Below, piece by piece: positions 1 to 7,939 of a stretch of 64,000 nucleotides of DNA (its first letter is position 1; each line of letters starts with the position of its first letter). Origin of the DNA: Flavobacterium sp. LC2016-01 (GTDB lineage Bacteria; Bacteroidota; Bacteroidia; Flavobacteriales; Flavobacteriaceae); the NCBI RefSeq assembly GCF_009711135.1, contig NZ_WMIC01000001.1:248001-312000 (forward strand), read 5' to 3'. Under the pieces are notes generated by a model, which was not told where the DNA came from, ran no database searches, and saw only the letters and a list, made by a program, of their open reading frames with translations. The translations under genes were made by a program, and so were the position numbers.

Positions 1-597
1 ATCAGGAACGGTATAAGTTGCTCCTGCAACGGTTCTTTCTTTTCCTATCGTTGTTAATCCGTAATTGTATCGTAAACCAATACTGATCGGACTAAAATCG
101 ACTCCTATACCGGCAGCTAAACCAGCATCAAATCTATTTAAATCATCGGCGTTAATTTCTTCGTCAAAGTTGAAGTCACCGTCGCCAGAAACTTTAGAAC
201 TTACCAGATACGATGCATATCCACCAGCATGAATATTAAAATTTCTGGTAACATTTACTCTCACTAACAAAGGAACTTCGATGTAATTCAGTTTAAATTT
301 TCCGGTTCCGCTTACAAAGGCATTGTTATATTCTAACTCGGCGCCTTTTGTAGTAAATAAAATTTCAGGCTGAATGGCAATAAAATCTGAAATAGGCAAT
401 GTTGCGTAAACACCGGCGTTAAAACCGTATAAAATATTTTCGTCGTCAGCATTATTGTTGTATAAATTTGACATGTTGAATCCTCCTTTTACACCAAACT
501 CGGTAGTAACATTTTCGTCATTTTGAGCTTGAAGCATTCCAAATGAAGCTGAAAAAAATAAGGCTAAGGCGCATAAAAAATTAGTGTGCATTTTCAT
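1..597 (-). CDS. Outer-membrane beta-barrel (porin-family) protein, 3' part cut by window edge
   Basis: Reading leftward from an ATG at 597 gives an open frame to base 1 with no stop, so the C-terminus lies outside the window. It opens with a signal peptide ending near a LQAQN cleavage site. Then follow alternating hydrophobic/polar strands such as TEFGVKGGFNMSNL, FAIQPEIL-like and YIEVPLLVRVN segments, typical of the Bacteroidota outer-membrane beta-barrel family (PF13568-like, PorT/OmpX-like). It probably sits in the outer membrane; substrate or role cannot be told. A second in-frame ATG lies two codons downstream of the first. The next gene on the same strand begins about 37 bases upstream, so the two may be cotranscribed. 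Confidence 0.75.
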   Translation of the reverse strand, partial: MKMHTNFLCALALFFSASFGMLQAQNDENVTTEFGVKGGFNMSNLYNNNADDENILYGFNAGVYATLPISDFIAIQPEILFTTKGAELEYNNAFVSGTGKFKLNYIEVPLLVRVNVTRNFNIHAGGYASYLVSSKVSGDGDFNFDEEINADDLNRFDAGLAAGIGVDFSPISIGLRYNYGLTTIGKERTVAGATYTVPD

Positions 598-633
598 AGT
601 AAAAAATTTAGTTAATAATAGATTTTAAGGCAT

Positions 634-1215
634 TTAAATAAATTCTGTTTTTAATCTTTCGGTTTCTCTCAAAAGCTGGTACTGGTCTGGCAGATACTGA
701 AGCACTAATTTTAAAATCTTCTCATCATTTGTTTCAGATGAAATATTTTCTAATAAATTAATCTGTTCTGATAATGACGCTGAAATCGAATTCAGATATG
801 TTTTATCAAAAGAACTTTCATCAGTAGCAATCAATTCATATAAATCTCTTTTATGAGTTACATTGATATCAGTAATAATAATGAGCTTTTTATTTGCCAT
901 TTCTGATATTTTCTGAAGCAATTGATATTGATGATCTTCAATTTTTTTGCTTAATTCCTGTATCGGACTTTGTGAACGTTTTTGTGCAAATTGACTTTTT
1001 GAAATAAGGGCATTACTCACATTTGCCACAGCAATAAAAAAGGAAGATTCCACTTGATCTTTATCATTGAACTGTTTGTTGTTTTGGCTAAAAGTTTCCT
1101 TTATAAATGGACTTGCTTTTTGATGTTCTTTTTTTCCGCATGCTGAAAAAGAGATTATAATCAATAAGAAAAAGACCTTTAAAATAGTTGCTTTTATGTG
1201 GAGCATTGCTTTCAT
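634..1215 (-). CDS. DUF4142-like exported lipoprotein
   Basis: 193 residues. A hydrophobic N-terminus ends in a lipobox (SFSAC, about residues 22-26), so it is probably a lipoprotein. The remainder is helical with the pattern of DUF4142 (ferritin-like four-helix bundle): a FFIAVANVSNA segment, then a KSQFAQKRSQSP segment, then a DHQYQLLQKISEM helix. The family is often exported and associated with stress or envelope genes; no activity is established. The ATG at 1215 may be too early, because MLHIKATILKV three codons later is an equally good start. It lies upstream of the partial beta-barrel gene on the same strand. Confidence 0.65.
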   Translation of the reverse strand: MKAMLHIKATILKVFFLLIIISFSACGKKEHQKASPFIKETFSQNNKQFNDKDQVESSFFIAVANVSNALISKSQFAQKRSQSPIQELSKKIEDHQYQLLQKISEMANKKLIIITDINVTHKRDLYELIATDESSFDKTYLNSISASLSEQINLLENISSETNDEKILKLVLQYLPDQYQLLRETERLKTEFI

Positions 1216-1350
1216 TATTACTTCATAAAGTATTACATTACAAAGTTGCTAACGAATACCTTATTTTGCTTTACAGCATAAAAAAGAATCGTTATATAAT
1301 TCCCATAATCGGTTTATATCAAGGTGCTAAGGCGTTTTTTGGCAGAAAAA

Positions 1351-1398
1351 AAAGAGCGTTCACTGCAAATAATCATTTATTTGCAGTGAACGCTCTTT
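1351..1398 (-). terminator. Intrinsic terminator of the AraC-RR-kinase operon
   Basis: A perfect 22-bp inverted repeat (1351-1372 and 1377-1398) around a TCAT loop. On the minus strand the stem is followed by a run of Ts (1346-1353 is all A on the plus strand). It lies 20 bases after the kinase stop codon. Confidence 0.85.
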
Positions 1399-1417
1399 GT
1401 AAGAATTGGTATATTTT

Positions 1418-3202
1418 TTAATCCGGAAGAAAAACGGTAAATAGAGAGCCTTTTCCTGGAAGACTGTCGGCTAAAATATAACCTTTATGATTTTCGACAA
1501 TTTTTTTGCAGATGGCTAAACCAATTCCAGTTCCCGGATAATCAGTTTTAGAATGCAGACGCTGAAAAAGAACAAAAATGGTTTCTTTAAACTGCGGGTC
1601 AAATCCCATTCCGTTGTCTGAAAAAGTAATTTTATGGTATTTTTTTATAGTTTGTTCCAATAAATCAGGATAACTGGTCGAAAGTACTTTTTCGCTTTCA
1701 ATAACAATTTCCGGAATTCGGTCGGGCTGGCTGTATTTTAAAGAATTTCCGATCAAGTTGATGAAAAGCTGTTCAATTTGGTACGGAATCACTTCTAATT
1801 TTGGAAGTTTGGAAGTCGTAACAACGGCTTTTTTCTCCTGAATAATTTCGGCTAAATCAGATTGGGCATTCTCCAGAAGTTCGTTCAAATTTGATTTTAG
1901 AAACTCTTTTTTAGTCGTATTGGTTCTTGAAAATAAAAGAAGATCATCAATTAAAACACGCATTCTTTTTGCTGAACTTTCAATTTTAGAAAGATATTCG
2001 CGCGCGCTGTCAGACATTACGGCTTTATCGGCATCAGAAACTCTTGAAATAAAAGTTTGTATTTTTCTAAGCGGTTCCTGCAAATCGTGACTCGCAACGT
2101 GATTGAAAGAAGCCAGTTCTTTATTGCTTTTTTCCAGTTCTCGATTTCGTTCCTGAAGTTCAATATTTAAAAGATGCTCATCGGTAATATCAAAGTTGAT
2201 TCCGAGTAAAATTTTGCTTCCCTGCTGATCGGTCAATAATTTTCCGGTCGATTTAAAATGTCTGATTTCTCGATCTTTACGAATAATTTTATAGTAAATA
2301 AAAGGAAGATTCTTTTTCTCTATAATTCTTTCCATTGATGCAGCAACGGCATCTTTATCATCTGGATGTACAAAATCAAGAAATGTTTCTTTTTCTGGAA
2401 CAAAAGAGTTAGGTGCAACTCCTAAAATTCGGAATTGATTGTCTGAATAATCGATTTTATTGGAATCCAAATCCCATTGCCAAGTGCTGAATTTCCCAAT
2501 AATTTCGGACTCGGCCATCAAACCGCTGGAAATTAAAAGTTTTTTATTGAATACTTTCAAACGCTCGAAATCTCGGCTGATTTGTCTGTAGGCCAACAAA
2601 ATAAAAGTCAATGCCGTTAAAAATAGTGAAATCGAAAAAATAGGACTCAACGAAATTTCCTGATCGTAAATCTTAAGCCTTTTTTCTAAATATTTTTTTT
2701 CGATATCATTCATTTTGTCCACCTGAAACCGAATATTTTCCATTAAAATTCGGCCACCAAACATATAATTGTCAAGTTTTCTTTTGTCGTATGTTTTAGG
2801 ATCGCTGTATTTCAGACAATTTTCAAAAGAGACAAATCGCTGAATAATGAGCTTGAATAGATTTTCGAGATTTTGCTGCTGCAGCGGATTATCGGCAGTC
2901 AGTTTTTTTAAGGTAATGAACGAGGCATTTACTTTGTCGCGCGAATAAAGATAGGGCGCTAAAAAACGGCCGTTGCGTGTTATAATGTACCCGCGTTGGC
3001 CTGTTTCAGCATCTTTAATCGCCGACATTAATCGTTCTAATTGAATGTTTATTTCATAAGTATGCATCACAAGCTTGCTTGATTCATTCAAGTCCTGATT
3101 GTGTTTGTAAGCAATGGATGAAAGAAATAACAGAATGAAAACTGCGACTACAAAAATAACTCTCAATGAGTTTGAAGAATTAAAATTTGGTATCCATTTC
3201 AT
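1418..3202 (-). CDS. CHASE3-PAS sensor histidine kinase
   Basis: 594 residues. Membrane segment about residues 13-32, then an extracytoplasmic CHASE3 domain with its hallmark DAETGQRGYIIT, a second membrane segment about 187-206, a PAS domain (about 235-345), HisKA with the H-box FNHVASHDLQEPLRK, and a HATPase domain with N-box (LIGNSLKYS), G1 (DNGMGFDP) and G2 (GTGIGLAICKK). Everything needed for autophosphorylation is present, but there is no receiver domain. The adjacent single-domain response regulator ends 14 bases upstream of the ATG and is the obvious partner. The class resembles phytochrome/Rcp-type kinases that use stand-alone receivers. The signal is unknown. Neighbouring csbD and dps suggest general stress. 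Confidence 0.9.
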   Translation of the reverse strand: MKWIPNFNSSNSLRVIFVVAVFILLFLSSIAYKHNQDLNESSKLVMHTYEINIQLERLMSAIKDAETGQRGYIITRNGRFLAPYLYSRDKVNASFITLKKLTADNPLQQQNLENLFKLIIQRFVSFENCLKYSDPKTYDKRKLDNYMFGGRILMENIRFQVDKMNDIEKKYLEKRLKIYDQEISLSPIFSISLFLTALTFILLAYRQISRDFERLKVFNKKLLISSGLMAESEIIGKFSTWQWDLDSNKIDYSDNQFRILGVAPNSFVPEKETFLDFVHPDDKDAVAASMERIIEKKNLPFIYYKIIRKDREIRHFKSTGKLLTDQQGSKILLGINFDITDEHLLNIELQERNRELEKSNKELASFNHVASHDLQEPLRKIQTFISRVSDADKAVMSDSAREYLSKIESSAKRMRVLIDDLLLFSRTNTTKKEFLKSNLNELLENAQSDLAEIIQEKKAVVTTSKLPKLEVIPYQIEQLFINLIGNSLKYSQPDRIPEIVIESEKVLSTSYPDLLEQTIKKYHKITFSDNGMGFDPQFKETIFVLFQRLHSKTDYPGTGIGLAICKKIVENHKGYILADSLPGKGSLFTVFLPD

Positions 3203-3216
3203 GTGACAGGCTTATA

Positions 3217-3666
3217 CTATTTTAGTCGCAGCAGGAAATTATCACGGTTTAACCCGGAGGTATGATAGTGCCAGTTTACGGTCACGACTTCATTAATTAT
3301 TTTTTTAAGCGTATTAAAATCGCTTGGCTTTTTGATGTAAATATTGGCACCCTGAATAAACGTGTCTTCAATATCTTCTTCAGATGATGAAGTAGAGTAG
3401 ATGGCAATAATGATATTTTTTAGGCGTTCGGTTTTTTTGATTTCAATCAAACATTCTTTACCTGTTTTCTTTGGCATGTTCAAATCCAGAAACAAAATAT
3501 CCGGAAGTTTGTTGTCAAGATTATTTAAATGATCCATTAACTGCATTCCGTCGTGAACAAAATCTACATTGGTCTGAATTTTTATTTCTTCAAATGCATC
3601 CTTAAAAAAAAGACGATCATCTTCATCATCATCAGCCAGTAAAATATATAATGCGTTTTTTTGCAT
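3217..3666 (-). CDS. Single-domain response regulator (CheY/Rcp-like)
   Basis: 149 residues forming one receiver domain and no output domain. Acidic pocket D12-D14 (ADDDEDD), phosphoacceptor D61 in ILFLDLNMP, switch S/T about residue 91, and the conserved K in YIKKPSD near residue 112. Such receivers relay phosphate to another protein or act through protein contacts. It is the middle gene of an AraC-RR-kinase operon (gaps of 21 and 14 bases), so it is probably phosphorylated by the kinase immediately downstream. Its output target cannot be read from sequence; the AraC-type protein upstream is one candidate. Confidence 0.9.
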   Translation of the reverse strand: MQKNALYILLADDDEDDRLFFKDAFEEIKIQTNVDFVHDGMQLMDHLNNLDNKLPDILFLDLNMPKKTGKECLIEIKKTERLKNIIIAIYSTSSSEEDIEDTFIQGANIYIKKPSDFNTLKKIINEVVTVNWHYHTSGLNRDNFLLRLK

Positions 3667-3687
3667 TTTAGTGTGGTATTTAGGTTT

Positions 3688-4239
3688 TTATTTTAAATTT
3701 TCTCTTCGTTTCTTAATTATTCTCTGAAAAGCCGAAGGTGTAATTCCGGTTGTATTCTTAAACTGTGTGCTCAAATGGGCAACACTCGAATAATTTAGTA
3801 AAAAAGCAATTTCGGTCAGGCTCATTTCATTTATGATAATGAGTTGTTTTGCTCTTTCAATTTTTTGTAAAATGATAAAATTTTCGATAGAAGAATACGT
3901 TACTTCCGAAAAAACATTAGATAAATAGCCGTAACTGTGATTGAGTTTCTCGGCTAAGAAAACAGAGCTTTTGTAATTGTTGCTGTCTTCCATGAAAACC
4001 AGTTCAATAATGGCATCTTTTATTTTTTGTACTAAAACACTTTTTTGATTCTCTACGATTTCAAAACCGCACGGACTCAAATTATTTTTTAAAGTTTCGA
4101 GAGCATCAGCATCAAGGTTGTCAGCAATCTCGATCTCACCAAATCCCAGACTAGTAAAATTTATATTTTGCTGGTCGAGATTGTGTTTTAGATAAAGAGA
4201 ACAAATGGTATTAATGTCGAACTTTATAAATACTTTCAT
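3688..4239 (-). CDS. AraC-type transcriptional regulator with short N-terminal domain
   Basis: 183 residues. The C-terminal about 100 residues are an AraC-type double helix-turn-helix: SVFLAEKLNHSYGYLSNVF for the first HTH and MSLTEIAFLLNYSSVAHLSTQFK plus TGITPSAFQRI for the second. The N-terminal about 70 residues are a small alpha/beta domain resembling a heavy-metal-associated (ferredoxin-like) fold, but no CxxC is present, so metal binding is not indicated. It is the first gene of the operon with the response regulator and kinase. It is probably a DNA-binding output of that system; targets such as dps or csbD are inference. Confidence 0.8.
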   Translation of the reverse strand: MKVFIKFDINTICSLYLKHNLDQQNINFTSLGFGEIEIADNLDADALETLKNNLSPCGFEIVENQKSVLVQKIKDAIIELVFMEDSNNYKSSVFLAEKLNHSYGYLSNVFSEVTYSSIENFIILQKIERAKQLIIINEMSLTEIAFLLNYSSVAHLSTQFKNTTGITPSAFQRIIKKRRENLK

Positions 4240-4344
4240 TTTATAAAAATTTGGTTAAAGATACTTAATTTATTTTTGGTTATGGTCTTTAAGATTCATT
4301 AGAAATGCTGAAAACAGCTGAAAAACAAATAAAATTTTCAAAAA

Positions 4345-4376
4345 AATACCGTCTAGTACAAGTATTAGACGGTATT
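4345..4376 (-). terminator. Intrinsic terminator downstream of csbD-like gene
   Basis: An 11-bp perfect inverted repeat (4345-4355 and 4366-4376) with a 10-base loop. On the minus strand it is followed by a T-run (plus-strand As at 4340-4346). It lies 22 bases past the CsbD stop and isolates csbD from the AraC-RR-kinase operon. Confidence 0.8.
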
Positions 4377-4398
4377 CCCTGATTTGAGTTCAAAGGTT

Positions 4399-4584
4399 TT
4401 ACAAATCGGATAAGATTTGATGAAATTCTTCTTTAGTTTTTCCCAGTTTCTGCTGAAGTTTTCCATACATTTCGTCCTCTTTTCCTTCAGCATACATCAA
4501 ATCGTCATCTGTTAGATCTGCGTATTTTTGTTTCAATTTTCCTTTAAGCTCATTCCAGTTTCCTTTTATTTCAGTAGTATTCAT
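4399..4584 (-). CDS. CsbD-family stress protein
   Basis: 61 residues matching the short CsbD family: an N-terminal KGNWNELKGKLKQKYADLTDDDL block, then YAEGKEDEMYGKLQQKLGKT, and a basic/acidic helical tail. CsbD proteins are small, soluble general-stress proteins of unknown biochemistry, in Bacillus under sigma-B. It has its own downstream terminator and lies between dps and a regulatory operon, so it is probably a monocistronic stress-induced gene. Confidence 0.9.
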   Translation of the reverse strand: MNTTEIKGNWNELKGKLKQKYADLTDDDLMYAEGKEDEMYGKLQQKLGKTKEEFHQILSDL

Positions 4585-4682
4585 GATAGTCAGATTTTCG
4601 TAATTATTGTTTTGTAAAGTTCTAATTTAAGTCTTAAAAACGCGTTACATTTATTTCGCTTAACGTTGCATAATTCACATTT

Positions 4683-5156
4683 TTAAACTTGATAACGGCG
4701 CAGGACCCAAGCCATTTTTTCATGTTCCTGCAAAAGTCCCGTAATAAAATCAGCAGAACCGGCATCGTTTGTTTCATTTTCAAAAACCGGAATATAATCT
4801 CTAAATTCGGTTACTAATTGTTCGTGATTTTCTAAAAGTTCTTCTAGCATATGTTTTTGCGAAGCATATTCTTTTGGAGATTCTTTTAAAGTCGAATTTT
4901 CAATAAACTCTTTCATTGTTCCAATGGTTTTCTCACCAAGCTGACTGATTCTTTCTGCAACCTCATCGATCTGAGCTTCTAAAATTCGGTATTGTTCCTC
5001 AAACAATTTATGAAGTTCCATAAAACTGTTTCCTGAAATGTTCCAATGAAATTTTCTTGTTTTTACATACAATGTCATTTCGTTTGATAAAATCGTGGCT
5101 AATATGCTAGTGCTTTTCTTTAAATTTTTCGTCGATATTCCGATGTTTGGACTCAT
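4683..5156 (-). CDS. dps: Dps-family DNA-protection ferritin
   Basis: 157 residues, the usual Dps length. The ferroxidase ligands are visible: H37 in RKFHWNISG, then D64 and E68 in QIDEVAERISQLG, plus LHKLFEEQY. Dps forms 12-mers that oxidise and store iron with hydrogen peroxide and shield DNA in stationary phase or oxidative stress. The minus-strand upstream region carries a TAATTTTG -7-type box (5183-5190). It is the first gene of a stress block (dps, csbD, regulators); katA lies 2.8 kb away on the other strand. Confidence 0.92.
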   Translation of the reverse strand: MSPNIGISTKNLKKSTSILATILSNEMTLYVKTRKFHWNISGNSFMELHKLFEEQYRILEAQIDEVAERISQLGEKTIGTMKEFIENSTLKESPKEYASQKHMLEELLENHEQLVTEFRDYIPVFENETNDAGSADFITGLLQEHEKMAWVLRRYQV

Positions 5157-5306
5157 AACTGTCTGATTTTTGGGTTCTTTTTCAAAATTAAAGAAGACGG
5201 CTTCTTTTTTTCTTACACAATTTTGAGAAGTTGTTATAGGAATTCAATGTGAATTAGATAATTAGATAATGTGGCAATTAGAAAATGAAGCTTGAAAAAT
5301 CTCCAA

Positions 5307-5374
5307 TGTCACCCTGAGCGAAGTCGAAGGGCACTCCAATTGGAACGTGGGCTTCGACTCCGCTCAGCCTGACA
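5307..5374. repeat. Inverted repeat, family A (copy 1)
   Basis: Arms TGTCACCCTGAGCGAAGTCG and the complementary CGACTCCGCTCAGCCTGACA around a central CCAATTGG palindrome. The same unit recurs at 5426-5493, and at 45027-45105 with a different centre. REP/MITE-like, with no coding capacity. Confidence 0.85.
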
Positions 5375-5425
5375 ATGCGAGTATAACATGAAACGTGAAA
5401 CAAGAAAAACCTGAAACATTTAGAG

Positions 5426-5493
5426 TGTCACCCTGAGCGAAGTCGAAGGGCGTTCCAATTGGAATGTAGGCTTCGACTTCGCTCCGCCTGACA
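5426..5493. repeat. Inverted repeat, family A (copy 2), followed by ACAATTCAC-type repeats
   Basis: A near-identical copy of 5307-5374, in the same orientation about 119 bases downstream. It is followed at about 5490-5530 by short iterations of CAATTCA/CAATTTA up to the pyrF leader. Together these fill the 407-base gap between dps and pyrF; no gene is seen there. Confidence 0.85.
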
Positions 5494-5535
5494 ACAATTC
5501 ACAATTCACAATTTACAATTCACAATTATAATTTG

Positions 5536-5543
5536 TAATTTTG
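5536..5543 (+). promoter_or_regulatory. Candidate pyrF -7 element
   Basis: TAATTTTG matches the Bacteroidota -7 consensus TAnnTTTG and sits 21 bases before the pyrF ATG. No convincing -33 TTTG at the usual spacing, so this is a partial promoter call. Confidence 0.4.
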
Positions 5544-5563
5544 CCCCACTATTAAAACACACT

Positions 5564-6385
5564 ATGACAACACAACAGCTACACGAACAAATTCTTCAAA
5601 AAAAATCATTTTTATGCGTTGGCTTAGATCCTGATTTAAGCAAGCTTCCATCACATTTATTAGAAACCGAAGATCCAATTTTCGAATTTAATAAAGCGAT
5701 AATCGATGCCACTCACGATTTAGCAGTTGGATACAAACCAAACACGGCTTTTTTTGAAGCATACGGAATAAAAGGCTGGATGTCATTGCAGAAAACGATT
5801 AATTATATCAATGAAAATTACCCTGAAGTTTTTACCATTGCCGATGCAAAACGCGGTGATATCGGGAACACTTCAAGTATGTATGCAAAAGCTTTTTTTG
5901 AAGATTTAAATTTTGACAGCGTAACCGTTGCACCTTATATGGGAAAAGATTCGGTAGAGCCTTTTCTCGCTTTCGAAAACAAACATACCATCATGTTGGC
6001 CTTAACTTCAAATGAAGGCGCTTTCGATTTTCAGACTTTAAATACAAACGGAACCGAATTGTACAAACAAGTTTTGGAAACTTCTAAAACATGGAAAAAC
6101 AGTGAAAACTTAATGTATGTTGTGGGTGCGACAAAAGCCGAATATTTTGCGGCTATCAGAAAAATTGTTCCCGACAGCTTTTTATTAGTTCCCGGAATTG
6201 GCGCTCAAGGCGGAAGTTTATCAGAAGTTTGCAAATACGGAATGAATGATAAAATCGGATTATTAGTAAATTCTGCAAGAGCGATTATTTACGCTTCAAA
6301 AGGAACTGACTTTGCTGAAAAGGCTAGGGAAGAGGCTTTGAAAGTGCAAAAAGAAATGGAAGAAATTATTAATTCTAAGTTTTAA
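5564..6385 (+). CDS. pyrF: Orotidine-5'-phosphate decarboxylase
   Basis: 273 residues, the longer (type 2) OMP decarboxylase subfamily, which makes UMP from OMP in de novo pyrimidine synthesis. The N-terminal [11 protein letters not shown] segment, the catalytic block [17 protein letters not shown] (D-x-K-R-x-D-I) and the phosphate-binding [11 protein letters not shown] near the C-terminus are all present. Single gene: a palindromic repeat follows it and dps is divergent upstream. The other pyrimidine genes are not in the window. Confidence 0.96.
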   Translation: MTTQQLHEQILQKKSFLCVGLDPDLSKLPSHLLETEDPIFEFNKAIIDATHDLAVGYKPNTAFFEAYGIKGWMSLQKTINYINENYPEVFTIADAKRGDIGNTSSMYAKAFFEDLNFDSVTVAPYMGKDSVEPFLAFENKHTIMLALTSNEGAFDFQTLNTNGTELYKQVLETSKTWKNSENLMYVVGATKAEYFAAIRKIVPDSFLLVPGIGAQGGSLSEVCKYGMNDKIGLLVNSARAIIYASKGTDFAEKAREEALKVQKEMEEIINSKF

Positions 6386-6403
6386 ATAACTTTATAAATA
6401 CAT

Positions 6404-6495
6404 TTAACCGCAAAGTTCGCAAAGATTTTTCGCAAGGTTCGCAAGGAAAAAAACTTTGCGTTCTTAGCGTAAATCTTTGCGAACTTTGCGGTTAA
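6404..6495. repeat. Long inverted repeat, family B (copy 1)
   Basis: 21-bp perfect arms (TTAACCGCAAAGTTCGCAAAG at 6404-6424 and its complement at 6475-6495), with further CGCAAGGTTCGCAAGG-type iterations inside. The same family recurs at 24936-25038. It fills the pyrF-to-next-gene gap and could act as a terminator, or fold in the RNA between two same-direction genes. Confidence 0.85.
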
Positions 6496-6512
6496 AATGA
6501 CAATCTAAATCA

Positions 6513-7313
6513 ATGAAGCAATTTCAAGATCAATTAGGAACTTTACATTCTTTTGAAAATTCTCCAAAGAGAATCATTTCTCTCGTGCCTTCTCAAACAG
6601 AATTGCTTTATGATTTAGGTTTAGAAGAAAAAATAATCGGAATTACAAAGTTCTGTGTACATCCATATTATTTAAAATCTACCAAAAAGATTGTCGGTGG
6701 CACCAAGAAGATTCATTTCGAAAAAATAAAGCTTTTACAGCCTGATATTATCATCTGTAATAAAGAAGAAAACACAGAAGAAATCGTAAAACAATTACAG
6801 GAAATTTGTCCGGTTTGGGTAACGAATATTGTTTCTATAGAAGATAATTTTCAGATGATTTTAGATTTCGGTCAAATCTTCAATTGTAGAACCGAAGCTC
6901 AAAAGTGGAATGACAAATTGGCTTTTGCCTTGAGCGATTTCAAAAAATATATTCAGGATATTGAAGTAAAAAAAGCAGCTTATTTTATTTGGAAAAATCC
7001 ATACATGGTTGCCGGAAAAAATACTTATATAAATGAATTATTAAAACTGAATCATTTTACAAATATCTATGAAGACAAAGGGCGTTATCCTGAAGTCGAA
7101 CTTAAAAAAATGCGTTTAGAAGGCGATCCAGATATTGTTTTTCTTTCTTCAGAACCGTATCCTTTTAAAGAAGAAGATGCTTTCGAAATAGGAAGGTTCA
7201 CACACCACGCCAAAACCATTTTCGTAGACGGCGAAATGTTCTCCTGGCACGGAAGCCGATTATTAAAGGCTTTCGCTTATTTTAAATTACTTCACGAAAG
7301 ATTGAAAAACTAA
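6513..7313 (+). CDS. BtuF-like helical-backbone metal/cobalamin-binding protein without signal peptide
   Basis: 266 residues of the periplasmic-binding-protein-like class III fold (PF01497). RIISLVPSQTELLYDLGLEEKIIGIT is the BtuF/FhuD N-terminal lobe signature, followed by KLLQPDIIICNKEEN, the long linking helix and a second lobe ending in GSRLLKAFAYFK. Relatives bind cobalamin, haem or ferric siderophores for ABC importers. There is no signal peptide or lipobox, and no BtuCD-type permease or ATPase beside it, so the role as a transporter partner is uncertain; a cytoplasmic binding or sensing role is possible. The ATG lies 18 bases after the palindrome. Confidence 0.75.
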   Translation: MKQFQDQLGTLHSFENSPKRIISLVPSQTELLYDLGLEEKIIGITKFCVHPYYLKSTKKIVGGTKKIHFEKIKLLQPDIIICNKEENTEEIVKQLQEICPVWVTNIVSIEDNFQMILDFGQIFNCRTEAQKWNDKLAFALSDFKKYIQDIEVKKAAYFIWKNPYMVAGKNTYINELLKLNHFTNIYEDKGRYPEVELKKMRLEGDPDIVFLSSEPYPFKEEDAFEIGRFTHHAKTIFVDGEMFSWHGSRLLKAFAYFKLLHERLKN

Positions 7314-7337
7314 ATTCCAATCCCGAAGCTTCGGGAT

Positions 7338-7552
7338 AAATTCCAAATTCCAAGCTTAAAATAAATTGGAATTTGGAATTTTTTTATTGGCATTTACAGC
7401 AAAAAAAAATGCCGGCATCTTCAAGACGCCGGCATTATTTAACTAACCAAAACCAAAATAATAAATAACCAGTTTATTACAGTACAAAGATCCGACATAT
7501 ATCAATCTTATGCTGTTAAGTTCTTGTTATTACTTTGTTGGAAATAAGTTAA
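7338..7552. repeat. Tandem direct repeat unit 1 upstream of katA
   Basis: About 215 bases that recur at 7581-7801 with an offset of 249 bases. The shared parts are the AATTGGAATTTGGAATTTTT tract, a GCCGGC hairpin (7409-7437), AACTAACCAAAACC at 7441 and CCGACATATATCAATCT at 7492. An old local duplication with point differences. No credible ORF; the short frame at 7510-7695 spans the junction and is not supported. Confidence 0.85.
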
Positions 7553-7580
7553 TGTCTAAATTTAAATTACAATATTTTTC

Positions 7581-7801
7581 AAATTCCAAATTCCAAAATG
7601 CAAACTTGCTTAAATTGGAATTTGGAATTTTTTTATTGGGATTTAATAAAAAAAAGAATGCCGGCATCTCGAAGACGCCGGCATCATTTAACTAACCAAA
7701 ACCAAAATAATAAATAACCAGTTTATTACATTACAAATGTCCGACATATATCAATCTTTTGCTGTTAAGGTTTTGTTATTACTTTGTTGACCATAAGTTA
7801 A
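7581..7801. repeat. Tandem direct repeat unit 2 upstream of katA
   Basis: Second copy of the 7338-7552 unit. The hairpin GCCGGCATCT/AGACGCCGGC (7658-7686) has, on the minus strand, only a G-U wobble in its stem and is followed by Ts, so it reads better as a minus-strand terminator. With unit 1 it fills most of the 626-base gap before katA. Confidence 0.85.
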
Positions 7802-7877
7802 GATTTTTTAAAACCCATTTCTGAGCTTTTTGCAGCGTTAAATAACTTTTGGTTATTAAAATATAATAACAATCAAT

Positions 7878-7908
7878 TTTGTTTATTAATATGCTAAAGA
7901 TAAGTTTG
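7878..7908 (+). promoter_or_regulatory. katA promoter (TTTG-N19-TAAGTTTG)
   Basis: TTTG at 7878-7881, then 19 bases, then TAAGTTTG at 7901-7908: a full match to the Bacteroidota primary-sigma consensus. Transcription would start near 7912-7916, leaving a leader of about 25 bases before the katA ATG. Confidence 0.75.
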
Positions 7909-7939
7909 TATATTTGATAAAACATTAAATATCAGCAAT

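Noticed and set aside
5490..5530. Repeated CAATTCA/CAATTTA words as a possible CRISPR-like array
   Set aside because: The units are under 12 bases, contiguous and without unique spacers, so not a CRISPR array.
7510..7695. Short plus-strand frame across the katA upstream duplication
   Set aside because: It spans the junction of the two repeat copies and encodes repeat-derived residues with no family pattern.
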